From the NCBI RefSeq assembly GCF_004361915.1, contig NZ_SNWP01000010.1, forward strand, positions 434,001-498,000: 64,000 nt of DNA, in the 5' to 3' direction. A program made the translations under genes and the position numbers. The number at the start of each line of letters is the position of its first letter. Position 1 is the first letter of the stretch. Origin of the DNA: Sediminibacterium goheungense (GTDB taxonomy: Bacteria; Bacteroidota; Bacteroidia; Chitinophagales; Chitinophagaceae). Positions 27,210 to 37,074 of the stretch are shown one piece after another. The notes beneath the pieces were generated by a model, which was not told the origin of the DNA, did not search any database, and saw only the letters and a program-made list of their open reading frames with translations.

Positions 27210-30200
27210 GTGATTCTTGCGCTGATCTTATTGATCTTTATTGCTATTCAGACCGATTATGTACAAAACGAACTGGTGGGTTATGCCACTTCCCGTCTTT
27301 CCAAATCACTGGGTACAGAAGTCCGGATCAATCATGTAAGTATCGGTATATTCAATCGCCTGAACATGGAAGGGTTACTGGTTCGGGACCGTTCACGCGA
27401 TACACTCCTGTATGCCGGCAATCTTAAAGTTCGTATTACCGACTGGTTTTTCCTGAAGGATAAAGCAGTATTACGATTTATAGGTCTGGAAAATGCCGTC
27501 ATCAAGGTCAATAGAAAAAACAGTATCTGGAACTATCAGTATATAGTTGATCATTTCTCCTCTCCCTCTACAGGAAAGAAAAAAAGCGGAGGCATTGACC
27601 TTGATCTTAAAAAATTAGACTTAAAGAATATAAGATTTGTCAAGAACGACCTATGGGCAGGTGAACGCATGACGATGGAAATGTTGAGTCTGGTATTAAA
27701 TGCACGGTCGATAGACCTTTCCAAAGGAATTTTTCTTTTAGATGATATCAAATTAGACAAACCTCTGTTCTCCATCCAGGATTTAAAGGGACTAAGACCC
27801 GACTCCTTAAGAATAAAAGCTCCAGCCCATGTAAAAGATACAGGACTGCAATTTAATGCGGGCAATATGGTTATGAAAGCCAGATCCCTTCAGATTACGG
27901 ATGGTCGTTTATTTATAGATGGAAATGAAGAAAAACCTCTTTCCCATTTTGATGGATCCCATATTCAATTAAGCAAGCTAAACGGGACGCTCAACAATAT
28001 TGCTTTTATTAAAGATACCCTGCGTGCCGATATTGATCTGTCTGTTAAAGACAGAAGTGGATTTCAGCTGCAAAAATTAAAAACAAAATTCAGATTCACC
28101 CCTCAGATAATGGAACTGGCGGCACTCGACCTGCGCACCAATAAAAGCCGGATCGGGAATTATTATGCCATGAAGTTTACCGACTTTAATAAAGATTTCG
28201 GCGACTATATTGACAAGGTAATCATGAACGCCCGGTTTAAGGAAGCCAAGATAAACAGTGACGATATTGCTTTTTTTGCACCTGAACTCAAATCCTTAAA
28301 AAGGAATATTGATATTTCTGGCAACTATACAGGCACCGTTGCCAATTTCACCATTGACCGGCTCTTTGCAAGAATCGGAAACAAAACAAATATATCCGGT
28401 AATCTTTCTATGAAAGGATTGCCATTCATGAACAGTACCCAGATTGATTTCAATAATGGTGTGGTTGCTACCAACTATAACGATCTGCTAAGTTTTATAC
28501 CGGCATTGAAAGAAATCAAAGAACCCAATCTTGCGGAATTTGGGAACATCATTTATAGGGGGAATTTTAAAGGAACTATTAGAAATTTCATTACAACGGG
28601 TGTTTTCAGTACTGAGTTAGGGGGGCTTACAACCAACCTTAGTCTCAAACTTCCCACAAAGGGAGAACCTTCTTATATTGGCAAACTTGAAACGGCCCGT
28701 TTTAATATTGGCCGCTTTTTAAAAACACCTTCTCTCGGACTTGTAAATTTTAAAGGAGAGATCGAAGGAAGTAGTTTTGCTGTAGACAAAATAAAAACGA
28801 CGCTTAAAGGAAATATTGACTCGCTCGAGTTTAATAATTACACCTATTCTTCCATTGTTACGAATGGAACCTTCCAGAAGAGAGCTTTTAAGGGTGAATT
28901 AGATATCGATGATCCCAATCTCAATTTTACCACATCGGTAGAAATTGACTTGTCGAAAGAAGTACCGAGCTTCAATATAGTGGGAGACCTTGTTCAGTCG
29001 AATCTGAAGGCGCTGAACTTTATTAAAGACCATTTAGAAGTAACAGGATTATTGGATGCCAACTTTACGGGTACCAATATTGATAACTTCGCAGGTACCG
29101 CTAAATTCCTGAATGCTGCGGTGAAAGATGAAACCACAAAAATCAGCTTCGACTCTTTAAATATCACTTCCGCACAAACAGACAGTGTAAAAATTTTACG
29201 TGTTGCCAGTAATGAATTCAGTGCAGAATTAAAAGGGCAGTTCAGTATCCTTGAACTTCCTGCGAGCATTCAATCATTCCTGCATCACTATTATCCGGTA
29301 TATGTTTCAGAACCGAAAAGCCTTCCGCAGAACCAGCATTTCGATGTTCGGATCAATACAAATTATATCGAACCCTACTTACAGATTGCCAGTAAAAGCT
29401 TTACCGGTTTCAATGACGCATCTATTTATGGCAGTATTGATACCAGAAAAAATGATCTGAAAATTACTGCCAATATTCCTTTTGGCAAGATTGACAAGTA
29501 TGCATTTAATGGTGTGCAATTAAAAGGCGCAGGTAATATGGATACCCTTTCATTAACCGGCGATATCACCACCATTACTATTGGCGACAGCCTTAGCTTC
29601 CCGGGAACCAACCTTTCTGTTACCGCAAAAGATGATCATTCTGTGGTTTCTATAAAAACCAGTGCTGATAATACTTTAAATGATGCCAATCTGAATGCCG
29701 ATGTTTATACACTTGCAGATGGTGTAAGGATTCAATTCAGGCCCTCTTCCTTTTTGCTCAATACTAAAAAATGGAACCTTGAAAAAGAGGGAGAACTGAT
29801 TATTCGTAAAAATTTTATACTAGCCAATAATGTAAAATTCACACAGGGCTTTCAGGAAATCGTGGTTGAGACAGAAGAAGAAGATGGCGGCAATACCAAT
29901 AACCTGATAGTCAAATTAAAGAACGTGGTACTCGGCGATATCGTCTCGAATTTTGTAAAGAGTCCGAGAATGGAGGGTATTACCAGTGGTGAAATTGTAA
30001 TGCGTGATTTTTTTGGACAGTTTAATGCCGATGCAAGATTAACAGCAGAACAATTCAGACTGGATGATGATTCTGTGGGTGTAGTAAATATTAAAACAGG
30101 ATATAGTGCCAGAACAGGGCTGATTCCATTTGAAGTAAGCTCCCCCAATCAGGGTTTTAATTTTTCTGCAAAAGGATCTTATAACTTAAAAGACTCGGTA

Positions 30201-31949
30201 GGTAATCCTTTGAATACAGATATTAATCTGACCGATGCTAAAATTGGCATACTGAATCAGTTCCTTACAGGTATATTTTCCGAATTATCAGGTCAGGCAA
30301 AGGGTAATTTATCCATCAGTGGCGATCCTTCAAACCTTGTATTATCCGGCAGGGTAAAATTATTAAACGGAGGTTTGAAAGTAGATTACACGCAGGTGTA
30401 TTATACAATTGATTCTGCAGATATCCGCTTTGAAGAAGACGGTATTGATTTCGGAAAATTTACCATTAAAGACAAATTCAAAAACACAGGCTCTGTTAAG
30501 GGGAAACTTTATGAGAAAGGTTTTAAAAACATGGCTTTCGATTTTGAATTGAATACAGATAAATTATTACTGATTGATACCAAACTCAAAGACAATCAGC
30601 AATTTTATGGAAATGCGATTGGTAGTGCAGCACTGACTTTAAAAGGTCCGGAGTCGAGTGCCAAAATGACCTTAACGGCAGAATCAACAGATAGTTCTCA
30701 TATTTATATTCCCAATTCTATTAGCCGGGAAAGCGGCAGTGCAGATTTTATTGTATTCAAAGAGTATGGTACTGAAATGGTAAATGAAAAACCAAAAAGC
30801 GGTTTTAACCTTTCAGTGGATCTGACGATCACCGCCAATAATAAAGCACAAATTGATGTAATACTGGATGACCTGACAGGTGATGTAATTAAAGCTACCG
30901 GTAATGGCAGACTGAGAATTAAAGCAGGAACTTCAGATCCTTTAACCATTACCGGTAAATACAATATAGAAAGGGGAAATTATGACTTTAGTTTTCAGTC
31001 AATCATAACTAAGCCCTTTACGCTGTTGCCTGATGCGGGTAATTTCATAGAATGGACAGGCGATCCTTTTAAAGCTGATATTCATATTGATGCACAGTAT
31101 ACCGCTGAACGGATTGCTTTGTATGATCTGGTTTCCAATGTTAACTTAAGTGGTGCCGCTAAAGGGTACCGTGGTGAAGTGTATGTGATTGCAGAATTGC
31201 GCGATAAACTGAATGCACCTAAAATACGTTTCAGATTAGACTTCCCTCAGGGCAGTCCAGTTAAAAGCGATAATGAATTATCCCAGTATATAAAACGGCT
31301 TGAGCAGGACGAAAATGAAATATTGAAGCAGGTTTCTTTCCTGATTGTGTTTAGCACTTTTGCTCCTCCCAGTGTAAGTAATGGTGGTGGTAATGCGGCT
31401 GGCAATTCATTAACTACCATTGGTGCCAACACGCTTTCACAATTGTTGACCAAAGAGATCAATAAAATGTTCTCCAACTTCCTTTATAAACTTACCGGTG
31501 ATAAAAGTTTACGTTTCGATGTGGGAACCTCCTGGTACAGCAACAACGAAATTACCACTGGAGGAATCGGTGGCGCCATTAATTCCAATTCGATAGACAG
31601 ATCAAGGGTAAATTTTAAACTGGGTAAAAGTTTCTTCCAGGACAAAATGATTGTAACATTCGGAGGCGATCTTGATTTCAATGTAGGTAGCTCAGCTGCT
31701 ATCAAGAATAGCAACTTACAATGGTTGCCCGACCTGCAAATTGATTTTATTCTTTCAAACGACCGAAAGCTCAGGGCCATCCTCTTTAACAGAAATAGTC
31801 TCGATATATCTTCAGGTGGCGTTGGGAGGAGAAATCGTTTTGGTGCGAGTATTTCTTACAGGAAAGATTTTGATAACTTGTTTGCCACCAAGCCTGACGA
31901 TATTCAGTTCAAAACCCCTACAGACAGCACTTCAGGAAAAAAACAATAA
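27210..31949 (+). CDS. tamB: translocation and assembly module TamB-like protein
   Basis: A protein of about 1580 residues, anchored in the inner membrane by one N-terminal helix and extending through the periplasm as a long beta-taco. The C-terminal domain (about 1130-1560, with KGSFKANGTI-type repeats and GTSWYSNNE) is the DUF490/TamB domain. It works with a BamA-family partner in moving lipids or outer-membrane proteins. The GTG at 27210 is the first standard start, but upstream codons in frame from CTG 27171 give KRALKILRH, a basic segment expected before the helix. The true start may therefore be nonstandard. It converges directly on the GT gene, with no base between the two stops. Confidence 0.9.
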   Translation: MILALILLIFIAIQTDYVQNELVGYATSRLSKSLGTEVRINHVSIGIFNRLNMEGLLVRDRSRDTLLYAGNLKVRITDWFFLKDKAVLRFIGLENAVIKVNRKNSIWNYQYIVDHFSSPSTGKKKSGGIDLDLKKLDLKNIRFVKNDLWAGERMTMEMLSLVLNARSIDLSKGIFLLDDIKLDKPLFSIQDLKGLRPDSLRIKAPAHVKDTGLQFNAGNMVMKARSLQITDGRLFIDGNEEKPLSHFDGSHIQLSKLNGTLNNIAFIKDTLRADIDLSVKDRSGFQLQKLKTKFRFTPQIMELAALDLRTNKSRIGNYYAMKFTDFNKDFGDYIDKVIMNARFKEAKINSDDIAFFAPELKSLKRNIDISGNYTGTVANFTIDRLFARIGNKTNISGNLSMKGLPFMNSTQIDFNNGVVATNYNDLLSFIPALKEIKEPNLAEFGNIIYRGNFKGTIRNFITTGVFSTELGGLTTNLSLKLPTKGEPSYIGKLETARFNIGRFLKTPSLGLVNFKGEIEGSSFAVDKIKTTLKGNIDSLEFNNYTYSSIVTNGTFQKRAFKGELDIDDPNLNFTTSVEIDLSKEVPSFNIVGDLVQSNLKALNFIKDHLEVTGLLDANFTGTNIDNFAGTAKFLNAAVKDETTKISFDSLNITSAQTDSVKILRVASNEFSAELKGQFSILELPASIQSFLHHYYPVYVSEPKSLPQNQHFDVRINTNYIEPYLQIASKSFTGFNDASIYGSIDTRKNDLKITANIPFGKIDKYAFNGVQLKGAGNMDTLSLTGDITTITIGDSLSFPGTNLSVTAKDDHSVVSIKTSADNTLNDANLNADVYTLADGVRIQFRPSSFLLNTKKWNLEKEGELIIRKNFILANNVKFTQGFQEIVVETEEEDGGNTNNLIVKLKNVVLGDIVSNFVKSPRMEGITSGEIVMRDFFGQFNADARLTAEQFRLDDDSVGVVNIKTGYSARTGLIPFEVSSPNQGFNFSAKGSYNLKDSVGNPLNTDINLTDAKIGILNQFLTGIFSELSGQAKGNLSISGDPSNLVLSGRVKLLNGGLKVDYTQVYYTIDSADIRFEEDGIDFGKFTIKDKFKNTGSVKGKLYEKGFKNMAFDFELNTDKLLLIDTKLKDNQQFYGNAIGSAALTLKGPESSAKMTLTAESTDSSHIYIPNSISRESGSADFIVFKEYGTEMVNEKPKSGFNLSVDLTITANNKAQIDVILDDLTGDVIKATGNGRLRIKAGTSDPLTITGKYNIERGNYDFSFQSIITKPFTLLPDAGNFIEWTGDPFKADIHIDAQYTAERIALYDLVSNVNLSGAAKGYRGEVYVIAELRDKLNAPKIRFRLDFPQGSPVKSDNELSQYIKRLEQDENEILKQVSFLIVFSTFAPPSVSNGGGNAAGNSLTTIGANTLSQLLTKEINKMFSNFLYKLTGDKSLRFDVGTSWYSNNEITTGGIGGAINSNSIDRSRVNFKLGKSFFQDKMIVTFGGDLDFNVGSSAAIKNSNLQWLPDLQIDFILSNDRKLRAILFNRNSLDISSGGVGRRNRFGASISYRKDFDNLFATKPDDIQFKTPTDSTSGKKQ

Positions 31950-33488
31950 TCAAGGTAATATCTGCGGCAAAGATTGCTTTGCATTTTTCAGCCGATATAC
32001 ATAAAAATAACGAACTTCTTTGCCTGAGCGCATCTGATGGATGATAACAGGCTCTTCCATTTGTGTAAAGTATTTTCCAAGATTAGCCTTCACGTCGTAT
32101 GGCAGGTTCGAGGGGAGAATATAATAGGCATCCATGCCCATCTGTAAACTGCCTCTTTCCTTATTGAGCCAGGCAAACTTGTGAAGGTCCTGCAGTTCCC
32201 CTACCCCAATCAATGCTATCCCCGATTTTCTGGCTGTATAAAATTCAAGATGCCCACCGGGAAACCATTTGTGTGTAAGCAGTACCGTATTCTTATTCAT
32301 CCTGCCTGATGCAATATCGGCCTTATACAATTCATCGAACTGCGTACTCATGTTACGCCAACCCGATAGATCAAGTGTTGGACAATATTCGCCGTAATTC
32401 TCTTTTTGCTGGCTACCAAAGTTTACCGGAGAGTACCGAACAAGAATAATACCCGCTGTGAGTACGACTACTATCAACACAAAAGAAGCCTGCATCCATA
32501 CAGGATAATTTCTGTTGGTTTGTTTCTGCAGATAGAGTGCAGCAATGAAGTATAAAGGAATATAAGCGGGACCTGCCCAATGCGGTAAGGTTGGATTAAA
32601 TAAAGCAATGCCCCAGAATAACAGAATCATGGGAAGACTCATCCACAATAACCATGTTCTGATACGCTTTCTGCCAAAGCGTATACGATTGGTAGTTATA
32701 CTAAAAAGAGCCAGCAGCGTAAGCACAAATAAAAATGGATGTTGATACAAAGCTTCTCCGGCTATTTCTCTTCCCAGCATATCCCATTGCAGATTTGTAT
32801 GGGTTACTCTTGCTGAGTGAAATTTATAGGTGATAAAATCATTGGCGATGTTCCAGTAAATAATGGGGCTGATACAAATCAATGTTACCAGTACAGCCAT
32901 ATACAAGCGCCAGTTGGTGAGCCATTGAATCCTTGTAAATAAAAGGAAAGCGCCAAAGCCTGCCCATAAATACAATCCATGTACTTTACTCAATGCTGCC
33001 AGGCCAATGGTCAGGCCCAATAATAACCAGATACTCAGGTTCTCTTCTTCCCTTTTTAATAAAAGATATGCCATCAGGTATAAGGAAGCTACCCAGAATA
33101 ACATTTGTGGCGAATCGGGGAGTATAAACAATCCTGCAATAAATCCTGTATAAACCGAAAGTGTATACATCAATGCAGCCAGCCAACCCACTCTTTCACT
33201 ATCGAGTAATTTCCCTAACTTAAAAATGATCCATGTAGATAAACCTGAACAGATAATTGCGCCGGCTCTTACCGTTACTTCATTCGACCACCATAGATTT
33301 AATGTAGTCAGTCGTATCAGCCATCCTACCATGGGTGGGTGATCGAAATGATTCCAGTCAGGCTGTATAGCATAGGTCCAATAATATACTTCATCATTAC
33401 CCAGTTCCAGTAATCCTGCAACCAGTAATTTAATGATGGCACTGATAATGATCAGCCAAAAAACTTTTCTGCTATATTGTTGATACAT
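31950..33488 (-). CDS. membrane glycosyltransferase, GT39/ArnT-like
   Basis: A 512-residue integral membrane protein with about ten hydrophobic helices and a soluble C-terminal part. The first loop has GNDEVYYWTY followed by HFDHPPMVG, the acidic catalytic and metal motif of GT-C enzymes that use polyprenyl-phosphate sugars (PMT, ArnT and related families). It probably adds a sugar to a lipid or protein at the periplasmic face. Donor and acceptor are unknown. It is upstream of no same-strand partner within 35 nt apart from the preceding aroQ/carA cluster. Confidence 0.88.
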   Translation of the reverse strand: MYQQYSRKVFWLIIISAIIKLLVAGLLELGNDEVYYWTYAIQPDWNHFDHPPMVGWLIRLTTLNLWWSNEVTVRAGAIICSGLSTWIIFKLGKLLDSERVGWLAALMYTLSVYTGFIAGLFILPDSPQMLFWVASLYLMAYLLLKREEENLSIWLLLGLTIGLAALSKVHGLYLWAGFGAFLLFTRIQWLTNWRLYMAVLVTLICISPIIYWNIANDFITYKFHSARVTHTNLQWDMLGREIAGEALYQHPFLFVLTLLALFSITTNRIRFGRKRIRTWLLWMSLPMILLFWGIALFNPTLPHWAGPAYIPLYFIAALYLQKQTNRNYPVWMQASFVLIVVVLTAGIILVRYSPVNFGSQQKENYGEYCPTLDLSGWRNMSTQFDELYKADIASGRMNKNTVLLTHKWFPGGHLEFYTARKSGIALIGVGELQDLHKFAWLNKERGSLQMGMDAYYILPSNLPYDVKANLGKYFTQMEEPVIIHQMRSGKEVRYFYVYRLKNAKQSLPQILP

Positions 33489-33524
33489 GATGTTGCTGAA
33501 AATGCAAAGACCATACCAATAAGA

Positions 33525-33947
33525 TCAGGATCTGCTCAGCAGCCATTGAATGGCCAGCTCATACCCTTTTAATCCCAATCCGATGATACTACCTGCTGAT
33601 TTCCCCGAAACGTGTGATAATTTCCTGAATTCCTCACGTGCATGTACATTACTGATATGAACTTCTACCACGGGGCTTTTGATGGCAGCTATGGCATCTC
33701 CCAAGGCTACCGATGTATGTGTGTATCCTCCCGGATTCAACACGATGCCATCAAAAGTAAAACCGACCTTCTGTATTTCATCAATGAGTTCTCCTTCAAT
33801 GTTACTTTGAAAATAAGAAAATTGAACCTGTGGAAATAAAGACTGCAGGGAAGCAAAGTAAGTATCGAAACTCATGTTTCCATAAATATCGGTTTCTCTT
33901 TTCCCCAGTAAATTCAAATTAGGCCCATTGATAATGGCAATCTTCAT
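33525..33947 (-). CDS. aroQ: type II 3-dehydroquinate dehydratase
   Basis: Third step of the shikimate pathway, making 3-dehydroshikimate in the cytoplasm. The 140-residue size is normal. GPNLNLLGKRE (8-18) carries the flexible lid arginine and is followed by the catalytic tyrosine of IYG. NPGGYTHTS and EVHISNVHAREEFR hold the other active-site residues (Asn, His, Arg). It follows carA on the minus strand after a terminator, so it may have its own promoter. Confidence 0.96.
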   Translation of the reverse strand: MKIAIINGPNLNLLGKRETDIYGNMSFDTYFASLQSLFPQVQFSYFQSNIEGELIDEIQKVGFTFDGIVLNPGGYTHTSVALGDAIAAIKSPVVEVHISNVHAREEFRKLSHVSGKSAGSIIGLGLKGYELAIQWLLSRS

Positions 33948-33961
33948 ATACCGAAGTTAAT

Positions 33962-34003
33962 AAAAAAAACGGCCACAGACTATATTGCTATACTGTGGCC
34001 GTC
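33962..34003 (-). terminator. intrinsic terminator of carA
   Basis: 10-bp arms acggccacag and ctgtggccgt with a 14-nt loop are followed on the minus strand by eight T (33962-33969). It lies 22 nt beyond the carA stop and ends the ribosomal/carA run. Confidence 0.85.
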
Positions 34004-34025
34004 ATGATCAGGTCAAAATATTCGA

Positions 34026-35132
34026 TCAGTTCATACGCTCTTTGATCATATCAAGAAAGTTATCAAACAGGTACCGGCTATCGTGCGGCCCCGGTGTACT
34101 TTCAGGATGGTATTGCACACTGAATGCCGGTTTATCTTTTAATCGGATACCTTCAATTGACTGGTCGTTAAGATTTACGTGTGTAATCTCTACATTGGGG
34201 TGATTCTTAACTGCTTCCGGATCTACCCCAAATCCATGGTTCTGTGTAGTAATCTCACATTGTCCGGTAATGATATTTTTCACTGGATGGTTCAGTCCAC
34301 GATGACCATGGTGCATTTTAAAGGTAGGAATATCGTTGGCCAGTGCCAGTAACTGATGACCCAGACAAATACCGAATACCGGCTTATTTTCATTCAAAAG
34401 GTCTTTTACAGTCGCTACTGCATAATCCATAGCTGCCGGATCACCAGGTCCATTGGAAATGAAATAACCGTTCGGATTAAATTCCTTCAATCTGCTCAAT
34501 GGTGTTTTGGCAGGATGTACACGTATATGCGCTCCTCTGTCTACCAAGCATTGCAGGATATGCTTCTTAACACCGAAATCGAGAACGGCAACTTTAACAG
34601 CAGCATTGGCATCACCCATTTCATATTCCTCGGTTGTACTTACTGTGCTGGCCAGCTCCAAGCCATCCATATCAGGTACATCTGCCAGTTTTTTCTTCAG
34701 TTCTTCCACATCCATGGTCTCAGATGAAATGATACAGTTCATGGCACCTTTGGTACGGATATGCGCCACAAGTGCTCTTGTATCGATATTATCGATGGCC
34801 ACAATACCATTCGAAACCAGGTAATCGTTCAGGTTGTTATCAGCCAGCATTCTACTGTATTGTTCCTCAAGATTACGGGCAATCAGTCCATGAATCTTTA
34901 CACTATTACTTTCTACATCGGTTCCTTTCACGCCATAATTACCAATATGCACGTTATTCATAATCAATACCTGTCCGGTATAACTTGGATCAGTAAAAAC
35001 TTCCTGATAACCGGTCATACCGGTGTTAAAACAGATCTCTCCCGTAGTGGTACCTGTTTTACCAAATGCATGTCCATAAAAGACATGACCATCGGCCAGA
35101 ACCAGGATGGCGGGTTGTTTCGATTGGGGCAT
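34026..35132 (-). CDS. carA: carbamoyl-phosphate synthase small (glutaminase) subunit
   Basis: Releases ammonia from glutamine for carbamoyl-phosphate synthesis (pyrimidines and arginine). The 368-residue length is normal. The C-terminal class I amidotransferase domain has SNGPGDP, the catalytic cysteine in GICLGHQL and the histidine-glutamate of QYHPE. No carB is in the window. It lies 150 nt past rplQ with a terminator between, so co-transcription with the ribosomal cluster is only partial at most. Confidence 0.96.
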   Translation of the reverse strand: MPQSKQPAILVLADGHVFYGHAFGKTGTTTGEICFNTGMTGYQEVFTDPSYTGQVLIMNNVHIGNYGVKGTDVESNSVKIHGLIARNLEEQYSRMLADNNLNDYLVSNGIVAIDNIDTRALVAHIRTKGAMNCIISSETMDVEELKKKLADVPDMDGLELASTVSTTEEYEMGDANAAVKVAVLDFGVKKHILQCLVDRGAHIRVHPAKTPLSRLKEFNPNGYFISNGPGDPAAMDYAVATVKDLLNENKPVFGICLGHQLLALANDIPTFKMHHGHRGLNHPVKNIITGQCEITTQNHGFGVDPEAVKNHPNVEITHVNLNDQSIEGIRLKDKPAFSVQYHPESTPGPHDSRYLFDNFLDMIKERMN

Positions 35133-35225
35133 AATTGTTTACGGTTTTACGGTGCAAAAAAAAGAATTGTTGGTTAATCTACCGGAATAAGTTTCACACA
35201 CCCGGTCATATATCCGTCAATACAT

Positions 35226-35259
35226 AAAAAAAGCAAGACGGTTAAGTCTTGCTTTTTTA
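35226..35259 (-). terminator. intrinsic terminator of the ribosomal cluster
   Basis: A 13-bp stem (aaaaaagcaagac and complement) with a 6-nt loop and T run lies 22 nt after the rplQ stop. Confidence 0.88.
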
Positions 35260-35280
35260 TATAGAAACTGTTTTTTCAAT

Positions 35281-35817
35281 TTATTCAGCTGCTTTATCAG
35301 TTGAAGTAGTTTCTTCAGTAGCAGGTGTTTCAACTACAGTAGCTTCGGCAGCAGGAGCCGCTTCGGCTTTCTTGGTTGTAGCACGGCTACGACGTGTTTT
35401 CTTAGCAGGTTCAGCAGCCTGAGCAGCGCTCTTACCATAGATTTCGTTGAAATCTACCAGTTCAATCATTGCTTTTTCTGCATTGTCACCTGGACGAATG
35501 CCGAGTTTCAGGATACGGGTATAACCACCGGGGCGGCTCGCTACTTTCGGACCTACTACTGTGAATAATTCTTTCACAGCCGATTTATCCTGCAGATAGC
35601 TGAATACCACTCTATGCTGGTGCATAATGGTTTCCTTGTTATCAGACTTCTTGGTTTTGGTGATCAGTGGCTCTACGTATGTTCTCAATGCTTTGGCTTT
35701 GGCCAGTGTGGTAACGATACGTTTGTGCGTGATCAGCTGGCTTGCTAAGTTGGCCAGTAATGCTTCCCTGTGTGCTTTCTTACGACCCAGGTTGTTGATT
35801 TTGTCTCCGTGACGCAT
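35281..35817 (-). CDS. rplQ: 50S ribosomal protein L17 with acidic/Ala tail
   Basis: Large-subunit protein near the peptide exit. The first 115-120 residues ([21 protein letters not shown]...) are standard L17. A tail of about 55 residues rich in Ala, Glu and Thr follows (after [12 protein letters not shown]), giving 178 residues in place of the usual 116-130. Such tails occur in Bacteroidota L17. It is the last gene of the rpsM-rpoA cluster. Confidence 0.96.
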   Translation of the reverse strand: MRHGDKINNLGRKKAHREALLANLASQLITHKRIVTTLAKAKALRTYVEPLITKTKKSDNKETIMHQHRVVFSYLQDKSAVKELFTVVGPKVASRPGGYTRILKLGIRPGDNAEKAMIELVDFNEIYGKSAAQAAEPAKKTRRSRATTKKAEAAPAAEATVVETPATEETTSTDKAAE

Positions 35818-35877
35818 GACTTGTTGTTTTTATACCCTGCACCGTGTCAGGAATTGCAGAGTGTGATGAAAAAGCTT

Positions 35878-35936
35878 TGAGCTTTGGGCTATGAGCGATG
35901 AGCAGATAATGCTCGCAGCTCATAGCTCATGGCTCT
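35878..35936. repeat. inverted repeat between rpoA and rplQ
   Basis: Imperfect arms of about 25 nt built from the repeated word agctatgagc (left about 35878-35903, right 35911-35936) form a long hairpin in the 128-nt gap. No T run follows, so it is not a standard terminator. Confidence 0.65.
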
Positions 35937-35945
35937 TGGCCTGTT

Positions 35946-36947
35946 TTAATTGTCTAAATTATCCAACCCTAATTTATTAAGATCCATACCGAAGCTCAGA
36001 CCTCGTTCAGTTAATACCTGCTCAATTTCTGAGAGTGATTTCTGACCGAAGTTTCTGAATTTCATCAGGTCCTCCTGCTCGTACTGAACCAGTTCACTCA
36101 GGCTATTGATCTTAGCAGCTTTCAAACAGTTGAAGGCGCGTACTGAAAGATCGAGGTCTTCAAGTGGTGTTTTCAATACTTTACGCAGTTGTAATACATG
36201 CTCATCAACCACATCTTCTTTCTTATCTTCTTTGTTATCGAAAGTGATGTTTTCATCGGTGATGATCATCAGGTGCTGAATCAGGATACGTGATGCCTGT
36301 TTTACTGCATCTTCCGGATGGATGGTACCATCGGTAGCTACATCAAGGATCAGTTTTTCGTAGTCGGTACGCTGTTCCACACGATAGTTTTCAATACCGT
36401 ATTTAACGTTCTTGATAGGTGTGTGAATAGAGTCGATAGCGATATATCCGAAAGGAGCATCTTTAACTTTATTCTCTTCAGCAGGAATATAACCACGACC
36501 ACGTGAAATGGTGAGTTCAATATCCATTTTGGCAGAAGAATCCATGGTACAAATAACCAGTTCAGGATTCATTACCTGAAAATGCTGAGATACCTCACCT
36601 AACATACCGGCTGTAAATTCAGTTCGGTTTTTGATAGAAAGGTTGATTTTTTCAGTGGCTACATCATGCTCTACATGCTTCTTGAAACGTACCTGCTTCA
36701 GGTTCAGGATGATTTCGGTAACATCTTCTGTTACACCTTTCATGGTAGCAAACTCATGGTCTACGCCTTCGATTTTGATACCTACGATAGCATATCCTTC
36801 CAAAGAACTTAATAATACCCTTCTCAGTGCATTACCGATGGTAAGACCATAACCTGGTTCTAATGGACGGAATTCAAATTGACCTTCAAAATCAGTTGCT
36901 TTTTGTAAAACGATTTTGTCGGGTTTCTGGAAGCTTAATATGGCCAT
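35946..36947 (-). CDS. rpoA: RNA polymerase alpha subunit
   Basis: A 333-residue subunit that starts polymerase assembly and contacts upstream DNA and regulators. The N-terminal domain (1-235) has LEPGYGLTIGNALRRVLLSS. The C-terminal domain (about 255-325) has the helix-hairpin-helix region with FNCLKAAKINSLSEL and FRNFGQKSLSEI. Position and order (rpsD-rpoA-rplQ) are the normal bacterial arrangement. Confidence 0.98.
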   Translation of the reverse strand: MAILSFQKPDKIVLQKATDFEGQFEFRPLEPGYGLTIGNALRRVLLSSLEGYAIVGIKIEGVDHEFATMKGVTEDVTEIILNLKQVRFKKHVEHDVATEKINLSIKNRTEFTAGMLGEVSQHFQVMNPELVICTMDSSAKMDIELTISRGRGYIPAEENKVKDAPFGYIAIDSIHTPIKNVKYGIENYRVEQRTDYEKLILDVATDGTIHPEDAVKQASRILIQHLMIITDENITFDNKEDKKEDVVDEHVLQLRKVLKTPLEDLDLSVRAFNCLKAAKINSLSELVQYEQEDLMKFRNFGQKSLSEIEQVLTERGLSFGMDLNKLGLDNLDN

Positions 36948-37007
36948 ATTAAAACTTTATTTTTTACTTGATGGTGGCGGAACCCATTATTGGTTTCCGG
37001 ATAACTA

Positions 37008-37074
37008 TGAGTGAGTAGTGAGTAGTCAGTAGAGAGTATTGATTTACTTACTACTGACTACTCACTGTTCACTA
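37008..37074. repeat. GTGAGTAGTCAGTAG palindrome, copy A (rpsD-rpoA gap)
   Basis: Arms gtgagtagtgagtagtcagtag (left) and its near complement ctactgactactcactgttcac (right, 37051-37072) fold into a hairpin of over 20 bp with a loop of about 15 nt. The right arm reaches into the rpsD stop codon. The same word occurs at 43289 and 55027. Confidence 0.75.

Noticed and set aside
37008..37074. Palindrome as a CRISPR-like repeat
   Set aside because: There are no regularly spaced copies and no cas gene; the copies are single and far apart.
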